Assembly (NCBI RefSeq): GCF_027482425.1
Contig: NZ_JAIXWA010000041.1
Span: forward strand, 62,001-126,000
DNA: 64,000 nt
Source of the DNA: Flavobacterium sp.
GTDB taxonomy: Bacteria; Bacteroidota; Bacteroidia; Flavobacteriales; Flavobacteriaceae
Direction: 5' to 3'
A program made the translations under genes and the position numbers. Under the pieces are notes generated by a model. It searched no databases and was not told the DNA's origin. It saw only the letters and a program-made list of their open reading frames with translations. Below, one piece after another: positions 35,501-44,616 of this stretch (its first letter is position 1; every line of letters begins with the position of its first letter).

Positions 35501-38278
35501 CTACCAATATTGACGGCGGCCTTGCTTTTTTTCCTTGCCCAATTGGTCCAACTTGTAGGTGAGCGAAAACATCACGTAACGGCGCAATACCACATTTTCT
35601 TCATCGCGAATCGCTGTGGCTGTAATCGTACGGGTGGCGTTTTGGTTTTGGTTCAAGAGGTCATATACCTTCACTTTGGCGGTAAAACGCTTTTGGTAAA
35701 AACTGTAGGCCAAACTCGTATTCCACAAATAAAAATCCTTGCGAAAACCGTCGGCGATATTGGAGTTGTACGTATACCCAAAATCGTTACCAAAGACCCA
35801 GTTGGTAGGCCAAAATAGGGTCGTTTGCAGGTTCACGCGGTGCAAATAATTGGTGGCCGCATTGACCACATAATTGGTGTACTCCGTAATGTTTCGGGTA
35901 AATTGATACGAGGGATTGAGGATTAGTTTTTCACCGTATTCGTAAGTAAAATTCACCCGTGGGTTCAAGGTCACCGTACGGGCTTCAAAAGCGTTGCCGT
36001 CGGTAATCCCTTTGCTGAGTCCGAAATTCATCGCCCAACGCAATTCGTAGCGAAATTTGTGGGCCTCTTTTTTATAGGTTTTGTTCCAATACACTCCCGT
36101 CCAACTGTTGTATGTGCCCGAGACATTAGTATAGGTCGTGGTCCGCTTACGGCTTGCATCAAACGTAGTCGCCGAAACAATCTGGGTGTCGTAAACATTA
36201 CCACCCGCATAAAATCCGTAGCTCGAACGCGAGGCATAATCAAAATCCCGAAACGATACGTAAATATAATGGCGTAGGGAAGCGTCCAAATTCGGGTTTC
36301 CAATCGTGGTATTCAACGGGTTGGCCAAATCCTCTACGGGCAACACCTGACTCCCCCGCGGAAGTTCGTTGTCATACGAATACGTTCCCCAAATATTTCG
36401 CGATTTAGACAGACGCAAATTCAAGGTCGCTTCTACAAAGGGCACAAAAAACGTACGGTTGGTGGGAGTCGTAACGCCTAAATAATCCATAGCCGCATCC
36501 ATCGTACTCCATTGCGGACCTACATTGAAAGACGCGTTCCACACCGATTTTTCCAAAACCAAACCCGTGGTGGGTCGAAATACTTGTTGCTTGGTGCGCA
36601 TGGCATTGGTGAGTAAGGGATTGGCTTGCGTAAAATCATTGGTTATTGGATCAAACTCTTGGGAGTCGCGGCCGTTTTTTTCATTGGTAAACTCATGATA
36701 GACATTGTTCACCCACCGCAGCGAGTCCTTTACGGGTTCGTAAAACTTCAAGTCGTACGAAAACTGATTCACCCGATTGTAACTCGTATTGCGCTGGTTT
36801 CGTATATCGTCGGGTTGGCTATTTTGGTAAAAAAGGGTTTGCGAGTCCACAAGATTTTGGGCATCATCTTGTTGATGATCTTGGTAAAAAACGAGGGCTA
36901 CATTGCGTCCTTTCCGACGAAATGACTTGGTAAATGTGGTGGTATTTTCAAACGAGGTCGCCGTATTTTCGGAAATAGAGGATGAATTACTCTCGTTGAG
37001 CAATTGCGCCGAAGCATCCCGCGACTCTTGCCGAGAAACGTTGGTACTCTGACCCAAGGAACGGCTCCATTTGGGTTCCATGACCACTGTAAAAGTCGAA
37101 TCGATGGCCCACTCGATATCGCCTGAGACATTGTGCGCGGTGGCTGCATTTTTATAGGATGCTTCCGAGGCGGTTTCGTAATTCCCCGAAGGCAAAAAGT
37201 TGATTTGTCGCGTGCGGCTGTTGTTGCGGGTATTGGCTTCACTAAAAAAGTAACTCAAGGCAAGGGGACTGTCCTTACGCCATTCGTCGGCATAGTTAAC
37301 GCCCGCCAAATGGGATTGCGTGATGCCCGTATTGCCTCCAAAACGACGGCGGTTGACAAAAAACGAACCGTTGTCACCGACCCAAATATTGGAATTGCGG
37401 CCGCCGCCCATATTATCAAAAATCTCGTCCATAGAAAAACCGGTCGCATTGATGTTGTTGGACGAAGCCAAAACGCTTACTTTACGGTTGTTGTTGAAAT
37501 AATTGATAAGTCCACTGCTTTCGTAGCGGTTGCTCGAACCCGCTCCGGCCATGACTTTTCCGAACCAGCCTTTGTTTTTCTTTTCGTCGATAGTGAGGTT
37601 TATACTGGCGTTGTTGGAGGCCGCAACGGCTCCTGTTTTTTCCTCTTGTTTGGTTTTGGTGTCGGTAACTTGCACTTTGTTAATCATTGAGGAGGGTAAG
37701 TTTTGCAAAGCAATTTTTCCATCCCGGTCAAAAAAGGGTTTCCCGTTAACGAGGATTTGATTGACTTCTTTCCCGTTGACGGTAATTTTTCCTTCGGCAT
37801 CGATTTCAACACCAGGCAGTTGCTTGAGCAAGGCTTCCACATTAGCATCGGGCCGCACTTTGAAAGACGCGGCGTTAAACTCAAGCGTATCTTTTTTGAT
37901 CCGAATGGGCGGTGTTTCATTTTTAATCACCACTTCATCGAGGGTTTGAGCCGCGGGTTGGAGTCCGATAATCCCCAAATCTTGCGTGGTGGTCAAATTT
38001 TTTAAGGTCACTTTATAGTCTTGATAGGCTACAAAGGAAATTTTCAAAATAACGGGGGTATTGCTTTTTTTTAGGGCAAAATCAAAGGTTCCATTTTTTT
38101 GACTGATGGTGTATTCAATTACGGTAGAATCTTTGGGGTTGGTCAAATAAACGGTCGCCGATTCGATGGGAATACGTGAGTCTTGGTCGACAATAGTTCC
38201 TTTGAGGTGAATGGTTTTTTGGGCTGTTGCGGTAACAAAACAAAAAATAAAGAACAGGACAAACCAATTTTTAGGCAT
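35501..38278 (-). CDS. TonB-dependent receptor-like outer-membrane beta-barrel protein
   Basis: 925 residues. A signal peptide (1-19, FVTATAQ) precedes a carboxypeptidase-regulatory-like domain (about 22-110) and a plug-like region (EALLKQLPGVEIDAEGKITVNGKEVNQILVNGKPFF). The rest is an outer-membrane beta-barrel of the OMP_b-brl_3 type with aromatic strand ends. Such proteins import large substrates with energy from TonB-ExbBD. No SusD partner is adjacent, so the substrate is unclear. Low-density aromatic belts and the terminal RRQYW fit an outer-membrane barrel. Confidence 0.88.
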   Translation of the reverse strand: MPKNWFVLFFIFCFVTATAQKTIHLKGTIVDQDSRIPIESATVYLTNPKDSTVIEYTISQKNGTFDFALKKSNTPVILKISFVAYQDYKVTLKNLTTTQDLGIIGLQPAAQTLDEVVIKNETPPIRIKKDTLEFNAASFKVRPDANVEALLKQLPGVEIDAEGKITVNGKEVNQILVNGKPFFDRDGKIALQNLPSSMINKVQVTDTKTKQEEKTGAVAASNNASINLTIDEKKNKGWFGKVMAGAGSSNRYESSGLINYFNNNRKVSVLASSNNINATGFSMDEIFDNMGGGRNSNIWVGDNGSFFVNRRRFGGNTGITQSHLAGVNYADEWRKDSPLALSYFFSEANTRNNSRTRQINFLPSGNYETASEASYKNAATAHNVSGDIEWAIDSTFTVVMEPKWSRSLGQSTNVSRQESRDASAQLLNESNSSSISENTATSFENTTTFTKSFRRKGRNVALVFYQDHQQDDAQNLVDSQTLFYQNSQPDDIRNQRNTSYNRVNQFSYDLKFYEPVKDSLRWVNNVYHEFTNEKNGRDSQEFDPITNDFTQANPLLTNAMRTKQQVFRPTTGLVLEKSVWNASFNVGPQWSTMDAAMDYLGVTTPTNRTFFVPFVEATLNLRLSKSRNIWGTYSYDNELPRGSQVLPVEDLANPLNTTIGNPNLDASLRHYIYVSFRDFDYASRSSYGFYAGGNVYDTQIVSATTFDASRKRTTTYTNVSGTYNSWTGVYWNKTYKKEAHKFRYELRWAMNFGLSKGITDGNAFEARTVTLNPRVNFTYEYGEKLILNPSYQFTRNITEYTNYVVNAATNYLHRVNLQTTLFWPTNWVFGNDFGYTYNSNIADGFRKDFYLWNTSLAYSFYQKRFTAKVKVYDLLNQNQNATRTITATAIRDEENVVLRRYVMFSLTYKLDQLGKEKKQGRRQYW

Positions 38279-38363
38279 AAAGCTGGTGTAAAATACTAGA
38301 ACGCGAATATCCTATTTTATTGTGAATAGACTATAGTAATCCCTCATTTTAACATCATAAAAA

Positions 38364-38384
38364 AACCCGGAGGTGATCCGGGTT
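38364..38384 (-). terminator. Terminator of the exb/tonB-TPR operon
   Basis: Stem AACCCGGA/TCCGGGTT with loop ggtga, followed on the minus strand by a T run (38363-38358). Lies just beyond the stop codon at 38403 of the TPR gene. Confidence 0.85.
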
Positions 38385-38402
38385 TTCTATCATTTAGAGA
38401 AA

Positions 38403-40064
38403 TTATTTCAATACTTTAAGCGATTCCGTGGCATACGCATTGGTAGGATCCAAGGCTAAGGTTTTGTTTAGCAACTCTTTGGCTTTTGCTTTGTCGCTGT
38501 TGGCGTAGAAGGAAGCCATGTTGTTGTAGGCTTCGGTCACCTTGGCTTTATTTTTTGTGATTTCCTCGGGACCTTTGGCGGTTAAGGCATCCAAATACTT
38601 TTGGTACGCCTCTGTCATAACATCATCTTTGGCCATTACACTGTTGATTCGTGCTTTGTACAAATACGCTTCTGGATATTCGGGTTTGGCGGCAATCACA
38701 TTGTCCATTGCTTTATCGGCATTGGTCAAGGCGGCTACGTCAATGGTTTTGGCATCTTTCCCGCGATTTACGGTGTGTACACACAATCCATAATAGATGT
38801 TGTCTTCAAAGAAATTTTTGGAAGTAGTGTTCAAAATAGCCGCTTCAAAAACACCAGCAGCCACTCCGTACAACTTTTGTCCAAAGTACGCTTTTCCGAT
38901 TTCGTTCAAGCCATTGGCCACGTTCATGTCCATTTCTACCGCTTTCTTCAGATTTGCAACCCCTTGTGCTAATAACGTTGCGTCTATAGTTTTACCATCG
39001 GCTCCAATTGACTTTTTCACTTGCGCCAAGCCCAAGAAATAGTAATCCCCACCGATAATTTTATTGGCTTTGCCTAAGAACTCCGTCAAGGCGTTGATCG
39101 CTTCATCGGTGTTGCCGTTTTCGTAGGCAGCATATCCAAGGTATCGAAGAATACGCGGATTTACTTTATCCATTTTCTTCATTTCCAAGGCTTCTTTTTC
39201 CAATTCTTTGTACTCTTTAGCCAAGATCAAAAAGTCAGCATGACGCATACGAGAAGACAAAGAGTAGTCGGTAAGACTCATGTATTTTTCGTAGTTGGTT
39301 AACGCTTTGGCAATGTTTTCCTTGTAGGTACCCGGTTTGTTGTTCGCCCATAAATAATAGGTTTCTGCCAACTCACGGTACACGGGACCATAGTTAGAAT
39401 CGATACTCACCACTTCGTCGTAAGCTTTAACCGCTTCGACGTAGGCCTTGGCTCCTTTTAAAAGGACACCCAACTGCATTTTGGCACGAATCAAATTTTT
39501 ATCTGTGTTGTAAGCATCGCGATACGCCGAATAAGCATCGTTTTGATTTTTTAACCCATAATACGCATCGCCCATTACCAATTTCACATTGGGATCGTTG
39601 GGATTGGCTAATTTAGCTTTTTCCAAAACCGCAAGTGCAGCTTGATAGTCAGGCTTGTCGGTATTCATATACGCTTGCGCAATGTAAACGTATTCTTCTA
39701 CTTCTTTTTTACGCATTCCTTGAGTCGCCAAGTCAAATTTGGATTTGGCTGCCGCCGCATTTCCGGCTTCAAGGTCTAACTGCCCTAATCCGATGTTGTT
39801 GAATTTACCTCCTTCAGCTGCGGTTAATCCTTTATCAAAAGTAATTTTGGCCGAGTCTTCCACACTTTGCTTGAGGTAAACGTTCCCCAATAGGAAAGCA
39901 GCCTTACCATCGGCAGGTTTGGTTTTTATGATGGACTTTAAAATCGATTTTGCCTTATCATATTGTTCAGCATCAATGGCTTTCTTGGCCTGATCTAAGT
40001 CCTGCGCTTGTGTGGCGGCAGTGGCAGCGAGAAAGGCTACGCTGAAAAATTTAATCGTGCTCAT
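38403..40064 (-). CDS. Tetratricopeptide repeat protein
   Basis: 553 residues. A signal peptide (about 1-20, FLAATAATQAQ) is followed by about 12 TPR units (for example DQAKKAIDAEQYDKAKSILKSIIKTKPADGKAAFLLGNVYL). Likely periplasmic. It is the last gene of the ExbB-ExbD-ExbD-TonB-PstS-like operon, 12 bases after the binding protein. TPR proteins commonly organise protein complexes; here perhaps the envelope energy-transduction system. Confidence 0.85.
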   Translation of the reverse strand: MSTIKFFSVAFLAATAATQAQDLDQAKKAIDAEQYDKAKSILKSIIKTKPADGKAAFLLGNVYLKQSVEDSAKITFDKGLTAAEGGKFNNIGLGQLDLEAGNAAAAKSKFDLATQGMRKKEVEEYVYIAQAYMNTDKPDYQAALAVLEKAKLANPNDPNVKLVMGDAYYGLKNQNDAYSAYRDAYNTDKNLIRAKMQLGVLLKGAKAYVEAVKAYDEVVSIDSNYGPVYRELAETYYLWANNKPGTYKENIAKALTNYEKYMSLTDYSLSSRMRHADFLILAKEYKELEKEALEMKKMDKVNPRILRYLGYAAYENGNTDEAINALTEFLGKANKIIGGDYYFLGLAQVKKSIGADGKTIDATLLAQGVANLKKAVEMDMNVANGLNEIGKAYFGQKLYGVAAGVFEAAILNTTSKNFFEDNIYYGLCVHTVNRGKDAKTIDVAALTNADKAMDNVIAAKPEYPEAYLYKARINSVMAKDDVMTEAYQKYLDALTAKGPEEITKNKAKVTEAYNNMASFYANSDKAKAKELLNKTLALDPTNAYATESLKVLK

Positions 40065-40076
40065 TGTTCTTTGTAT

Positions 40077-41003
40077 TTAAATTTTTGTTTTTTCAATTTG
40101 TTTTCGGGTTACAATCTTACGACCGGGTTCCCGTATGGGGGCAATGCCTGATTTTAATACGATGCGTTGCCCTTTGTCGCCGGCAATGAAAGAGGCAAAT
40201 CCGATACCGAGTCCTTCATACCCTTGACAGTTGATGATGTACAAAACACGTGCCAAAGGATAAGCGTTAGTCCCCAAGGCTTCTTGGGTGGGATACGCAA
40301 TTTTCCCGTTAGCTTGTTGCACTCCTAGTATTTTTACTTTTTCAACCCAAGGTTTTAAGGTAGCATTGGGTTCAAAAAGCCAATTACTTCCCACTAATCC
40401 AATCATACCCTCATGTTCGGCTACGTATTGAATCACCGCTTGGGTATTTTTTTGCGAATATACGCCTTCCGAAGGCAATTGTGTAATTCCGGCTTTTTCC
40501 ATCATATAGCGAACCGTTCCCGAATTGGGGTTGTCAAAAACGAGGCCTTTCAGCGCTTTGTTCTTGCCTTGTAAAAATCCAATAAGAGTTTCTAAATTCA
40601 CTATCGTATCTTGCGTATTGGCGGCTCCAATTAAGGCAACACCATCGAGCGCAAACGGAGTGGTTCTCGGGACAATGCGTTGCGCTTTGAGAAATTGGGT
40701 TTCGTTGGTATTTAGTTTTCGGGAGAGAATGGCTATGCCTGATTTGGCTTCCGATAACTTCTTAATCACAGAAACTTCGGAAGAAGGCTCAAGGGTTATT
40801 GAAGCCTCATACGTCGTTTGAAACACCAACTGTTGGTCTTCAACGATAGGCAACAAGGACTCGTCAACCCAAATCGTTGCTTTTCCGCGAAGTATAGAGT
40901 CTTTTTGGTTTTCGGAGGTGTTGGGCTTACAAGAAATGAAGAATCCCAGCGTTCCGAAAAACACCAACATCACATATGTTAGGATTGCATAAATTCTTTT
41001 CAT
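40077..41003 (-). CDS. PstS-like phosphate-binding lipoprotein
   Basis: 308 residues. The N-terminus ends in a lipobox-like ISC with Cys25, so the protein is probably a lipoprotein. The fold resembles PBP2 phosphate-binding proteins: ATIWVDESLLPIVEDQQLVFQTTY, VFDNPNSGTVRYMMEKAG (the PstS anion loop pattern) and FASFIAGDKGQRIVLKSG. No pstCAB genes are near. In Flavobacteria this gene sits within the exb/tonB operon, where its role is not known to me. Its start overlaps the preceding stop (ATGA). Confidence 0.75.
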   Translation of the reverse strand: MKRIYAILTYVMLVFFGTLGFFISCKPNTSENQKDSILRGKATIWVDESLLPIVEDQQLVFQTTYEASITLEPSSEVSVIKKLSEAKSGIAILSRKLNTNETQFLKAQRIVPRTTPFALDGVALIGAANTQDTIVNLETLIGFLQGKNKALKGLVFDNPNSGTVRYMMEKAGITQLPSEGVYSQKNTQAVIQYVAEHEGMIGLVGSNWLFEPNATLKPWVEKVKILGVQQANGKIAYPTQEALGTNAYPLARVLYIINCQGYEGLGIGFASFIAGDKGQRIVLKSGIAPIREPGRKIVTRKQIEKTKI

Positions 41004-41242
41004 GACTCCTCAGTCGGTTCGGACGAATTAAAAAAGCGCAAAAAACGAAAGAAGGCATACACGATAAGTAGTCCTCCAAACATTAAGCGGTAGTTGTCGT
41101 CCATGTTTAAGGGAATCTTTTTCCAAAAAATGATCATTAACCCTAATGTTAAAAAAAAAAAAAAAAACAAGATTCCCATAAATAGAAGAAATCGCTCTTT
41201 AAGCGATTTCTTCTTGTATTGCATTACCCATTTCGTAAGCAT
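41000..41242 (-). CDS. Two-helix membrane protein containing a 17-T coding tract
   Basis: 80 residues with two transmembrane helices (GILFFFFFLTLGLMIIFW and MFGGLLIVYAFFRFLRFF). A run of 17 identical T residues on the coding strand (41151-41167) encodes FFFFF and the first two bases of the next Leu codon. One-base slippage would frameshift the gene, so it is a candidate for phase variation (or a sequencing-error hotspot). It is coupled by ATGA to the PstS-like gene and follows tonB by 2 bases. Confidence 0.7.
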   Translation of the reverse strand: MLTKWVMQYKKKSLKERFLLFMGILFFFFFLTLGLMIIFWKKIPLNMDDNYRLMFGGLLIVYAFFRFLRFFNSSEPTEES

Positions 41243-41244
41243 GC

Positions 41245-42048
41245 TTATTCCTCTGGGGTTTCGATTTTAATAGGAATTTGGTACGAACAACGAACGCGTT
41301 TTCCGTTTTGTTCCGCAGGGGTCCATTTTGGACTCTTACGCAGCACACGCTCGGCTTCTTTCCCTGTTCCATAACCGATATCGCGTAATACTTTGATGTC
41401 GGTTAATGACCCGTCTTTCTCCACAACAAAAGAGACAAACACTTGTCCTTTTAAGCCGGGTTCATCGGGCGCTTGGTAATTGTTTTTGATGAAGTTGTAG
41501 AACTTCGCAATACCTCCTGGAAATTCGGGTTTTACTTCAATCCCTGCCGAGTTGTAGATGTTGTTATCTTCTTCAACTACCTGACTAACGGGCCCGTTAC
41601 CAGGGTCTTCAACTGTAGGAATTGCGTTTGGATCTCCTTTGATATCCTCTTTCCCTAAATTTTTATCCTTGATTTCTTCAATCTTTGGAGGCTCTTCGGT
41701 TATTTCTTCCGTTTTGGCAACTACCGGCTTCACAAACTTCACCTGATCCACTTTCGGAGGTGGTGGTGGCGGTGGGGGTAATTCTTCCTTCGGTTTTTCC
41801 TCTTTAGGGGGCATTTTCACCGTTTTAATTTTGGTATCGATGGTAGCCGAATCGTCTTCGGTTGCTGCACTAATAAATTCAGCAATTTTAGGTGTCGCTA
41901 CAGCAATCGAGAAAATCACAGCTCCGATGAAAAAAGCCCGTAAGTTGGTATTTCCGTCTTTAATACGTAAATCGTAAGCACCATAACTCTTGTTACGTCC
42001 TTCGAAAACGATATCCAACCATTGTCTTTTTAATAAGTCAAGTTTCAT
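41245..42048 (-). CDS. tonB: Energy transducer TonB
   Basis: 267 residues. A short cytoplasmic start is followed by one transmembrane helix (about 33-51), then a Lys/Pro/Glu-rich periplasmic spacer with PPPPPPPP (about 92-99). The C-terminal TonB domain (about 180-265) has GLKGQVFVSFVVEKDGSLTDIKVLRDIGYG and CSYQIPIKI. TonB couples the proton-motive force from ExbBD to outer-membrane receptors. The upstream genes encode ExbB and two ExbD proteins. Confidence 0.9.
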   Translation of the reverse strand: MKLDLLKRQWLDIVFEGRNKSYGAYDLRIKDGNTNLRAFFIGAVIFSIAVATPKIAEFISAATEDDSATIDTKIKTVKMPPKEEKPKEELPPPPPPPPKVDQVKFVKPVVAKTEEITEEPPKIEEIKDKNLGKEDIKGDPNAIPTVEDPGNGPVSQVVEEDNNIYNSAGIEVKPEFPGGIAKFYNFIKNNYQAPDEPGLKGQVFVSFVVEKDGSLTDIKVLRDIGYGTGKEAERVLRKSPKWTPAEQNGKRVRCSYQIPIKIETPEE

Positions 42049-42076
42049 ACGTTATACTTTTGTACTACAAGAGTGG

Positions 42077-42643
42077 TTATTTTTTATTCAATTTATCAGC
42101 CAACGCTTTTTCTTCTGGAGAAAAATCGTTTACGATCGCATAAGTGGGAACTGAGCAAATCGCCATTTCATCCAAGATATCAACCAAATTACGGTAGGTA
42201 GACTCTTTGGTAGGTTTGATAATCACAATTAACCCTTTGTCTTTGTTCCCTGTAACCTGTGGCACTGACTCAACGCGCTTTAAGATTTCCTTACGGATTC
42301 CTTCGCGACCGTGGGTAGTTTGGGTGGGTTTTCCTCCCGCTTCAGGAGCTTCCAACAACCCGTGAAACCATTCAATTTTATTGTCATCACCCAAAATAAT
42401 GGTCATGGTACGGCGTTGATCTACTTTAATATCTTTCTCTTTGGTTTTGTCCTCTTCTTTATCGGGCAATCCCAAATCCATCGCCTGTGGTTTTGACAAG
42501 GTGGTCGTCAACATAAAGAAGGTGATCAAAAGGAACGCCAAGTCCACCATAGCTGTTAAGTCTACTTTGGAGTTTTGTTTTTTACTGCGTACCTTACCAC
42601 TCCCTTTTTTGCCGCCACCGTCGTTGGTATTTAATTCAGCCAT
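42077..42643 (-). CDS. exbD: ExbD-like biopolymer transporter (second copy)
   Basis: 188 residues. A basic N-terminus (KKGSGKVRSKKQN) precedes the single transmembrane helix LTAMVDLAFLLITFFMLTTTL with the essential aspartate in MVDLAFL. The periplasmic domain follows. ExbD forms the proton channel with ExbB. In tandem with another ExbD gene 16 bases upstream. Confidence 0.9.
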   Translation of the reverse strand: MAELNTNDGGGKKGSGKVRSKKQNSKVDLTAMVDLAFLLITFFMLTTTLSKPQAMDLGLPDKEEDKTKEKDIKVDQRRTMTIILGDDNKIEWFHGLLEAPEAGGKPTQTTHGREGIRKEILKRVESVPQVTGNKDKGLIVIIKPTKESTYRNLVDILDEMAICSVPTYAIVNDFSPEEKALADKLNKK

Positions 42644-42659
42644 TTCTTATGTATTGGGA

Positions 42660-43289
42660 TTAATAATTTTTACCTCGAAGACCCGTAACCAGATTGAAAC
42701 TGTTTACCGATTGTTTCTGAAGCTCGTCCATCACTTGTTTGATGCGCGGATATTGCTCTTCTGCATCGCCTTTAATTGCAAAATTCAACTGCTCTCTTTG
42801 CACATCGATATTTGCTTGGCGTGACGTATAAATCCAGTCTCTCAACTGATTGTTCTCATTGTTCTTGATCGTATCGTGAGGAATACCGGGTTGTACCCCT
42901 TGCTTATTACGATCTGATCCTTTCATAGCGATCAATTGTTTCAATCCTTCGATCGGAACGCCAAATTCATCAATCAAGCTGAATTCTTGGATTTCGTTTT
43001 CTGTAAATTGAATACCATATTTAGCGCCCATTAACTCGAGGGTTTTTTTGCGAACTTCTTTCCCTTTGATTCCGTAGAACACTTTGTCTTTTCCACCAAT
43101 GGTAATGATGGCTAAGTTTTCTTCTGGCAACTTGGATTGTACCGTTGAATTGGGTGTTTCTACCTGAAGCGGTTCCGGGTTTTTAGCGGTAGCCGTAAGG
43201 ATAAAGAATGTAAGCAAAAGAAACGCCACGTCACACATCGCCGTCATATCAATCGACGCTGCTTTTTTGGACATTTTTACTTTTGCCAT
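42660..43289 (-). CDS. exbD: ExbD-like biopolymer transporter (first copy)
   Basis: 209 residues. The transmembrane segment SIDMTAMCDVAFLLLTFFILTA carries the conserved Asp in MCDVAFL. The remaining periplasmic domain is longer than in the sister protein. The presence of two different ExbD subunits is typical of Bacteroidota exb operons. Confidence 0.9.
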   Translation of the reverse strand: MAKVKMSKKAASIDMTAMCDVAFLLLTFFILTATAKNPEPLQVETPNSTVQSKLPEENLAIITIGGKDKVFYGIKGKEVRKKTLELMGAKYGIQFTENEIQEFSLIDEFGVPIEGLKQLIAMKGSDRNKQGVQPGIPHDTIKNNENNQLRDWIYTSRQANIDVQREQLNFAIKGDAEEQYPRIKQVMDELQKQSVNSFNLVTGLRGKNY

Positions 43290-43325
43290 AATATACTCTT
43301 TTACTTTATTATAGGTTACCCTAAA

Positions 43326-44144
43326 TTATTTCAAGCTTCCTTTCATTTTACGGTACTGGTTTACAATAGCGGTACCTGCCTCATCGATAGAATACGTTAA
43401 GGTATCGATTTTTGATGTAAATAAGTTGTATGTTACAATGGAAAGTGCCGAAGTAGAAATCCCGGTAGCCGTGTTGATCAATGCTTCAGAAATACCGTTT
43501 GCCAACATCGCTTGGTCAGGCGTACCTGCTGTTGCTAATGCCGCGAACGCTTTGATCATCCCTGTTACTGTTCCTAAAAGACCAGCTAAAGTTCCTAACG
43601 ATACTAGAGTAGATAAGATGGTCATGTTTTTCTCTAACATTGGCATCTCCAAAGACGTAGCTTCTTCGATTTCTTTGTGGATCATCTCAGCTGCTTCTTC
43701 GCTAGAGAATCCTTCTTTTTTCACATCTTGGTATTTCACCAAAGCTGCACGAATTGCATTTGCTACAGACCCTTGCTGTTTGTCACAAGCCGCGATAGCA
43801 TCATCAATATTTCCTTGAGCAATGCTCGATTGAACCAAACGCAAATACGCGTCTAAGTTTCCTTTTCCAGCTGCTTTTGTGATCACGAAGTAACGCTCAA
43901 AAGAGAATACAATCACCATCAACAACAATCCCATCAATACGGGTACGATAGGTCCCCCTTTGTAAACCATGGCTAAGTAGTTACCGGGTAGTGGATGCCC
44001 TTCATTGGTTCCCCCTTCGAAGTTAGATCCCGCACCCATGATGAACTGCCATACAAGCCATCCCACGAAAATACATAATACAATTACAATTGCGGAGAAA
44101 TAGTTACCTCCATTTGACCCATTAGCGTTTTTTGCGTTTGCCAT
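43326..44144 (-). CDS. exbB: ExbB/TolQ/MotA proton channel protein
   Basis: 272 residues with three hydrophobic helices: about 13-34 (YFSAIVIVLCIFVGWLVWQFI), 60-80 (PIVPVLMGLLLMVIVFSFERYF) and a C-terminal pair (LVSLGTLAGLLGTVTGMIKAF and ISEALINTATGISTSALSIVTYNLF). GLLGTVTGMIKAF is the ExbB/TolQ signature. It starts the exb/tonB operon; candidate -7 box TAAATTTG on the minus strand at 44218-44211. Confidence 0.9.
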   Translation of the reverse strand: MANAKNANGSNGGNYFSAIVIVLCIFVGWLVWQFIMGAGSNFEGGTNEGHPLPGNYLAMVYKGGPIVPVLMGLLLMVIVFSFERYFVITKAAGKGNLDAYLRLVQSSIAQGNIDDAIAACDKQQGSVANAIRAALVKYQDVKKEGFSSEEAAEMIHKEIEEATSLEMPMLEKNMTILSTLVSLGTLAGLLGTVTGMIKAFAALATAGTPDQAMLANGISEALINTATGISTSALSIVTYNLFTSKIDTLTYSIDEAGTAIVNQYRKMKGSLK

Positions 44145-44520
44145 TTTTTTAAAAATTTTTAGTTTTTAATAATTTATAAGCTATTAGTTGTAAATAAACT
44201 TGAATTGGAGCAAATTTAATTTTTTACTTCAAAAAAAAAAACTTTTTTCGGCTTTTATAACATTCTATTAAAACTAAACAAAGAACCCTATAAACTTGAA
44301 TAATTAGAGGGTTTTGCTAAGGATTTGACAATAATTACTTTAATTTTTTTATTCATAACATTCGCTTAACATTGTAAAAACGATGAATTACGACCGTTTA
44401 GTATTTAAAAGAGGGAGAAAATGGAATTTAGGTTGGAATTAATGCGAAAAATTCATCAATTTGCTTCTTTTCATGCATAAAAAAAAGGGTATCTTCGCCT
44501 AACATTAAATTATTTGCACT
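44145..44520. other. AT-rich intergenic region between exbB and the SGNH gene
   Basis: About 375 bases with promoters in both directions. On the minus strand a TAAATTTG box (44218-44211) serves exbB. No terminator, repeat or RNA gene was recognised. Confidence 0.5.
44211..44218 (-). promoter_or_regulatory. -7 box TAAATTTG of the exb/tonB operon
   Basis: The minus strand reads TAAATTTG, an exact TAnnTTTG match 67 bases before the exbB ATG. A TTG at the ideal spacing was not found. Confidence 0.45.
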
Positions 44521-44616
44521 ATGCCTTCAAAATCAGCTTTTTTAAAAACGATACAAAACGGATTTCTCTTTTTGAATGTAACCGTTTATTTCATTTATAA
44601 TTCGAAAAAGGCATGA
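44521..44616 (+). CDS. Possible 31-residue leader peptide upstream of the SGNH gene
   Basis: ATG 44521 to TGA 44614-44616 (SAFLKTIQNGFLFLNVTVYF). The stop overlaps the next ATG in an ATGA arrangement, the same coupling seen in real operons of this window. Otherwise it has no recognisable domain. Might be a translated leader or chance. Confidence 0.3.
   Translation: MPSKSAFLKTIQNGFLFLNVTVYFIYNSKKA

Noticed and set aside
36059-37760. Several plus-strand frames inside the TonB receptor gene
   Set aside because: Shadow frames opposite a receptor with signal peptide, plug and barrel in the minus frame.
43308-43322. ggttaccct resembling part of the island element
   Set aside because: It lies between exbB and exbD on the wrong strand and has no TATWAAC partner.
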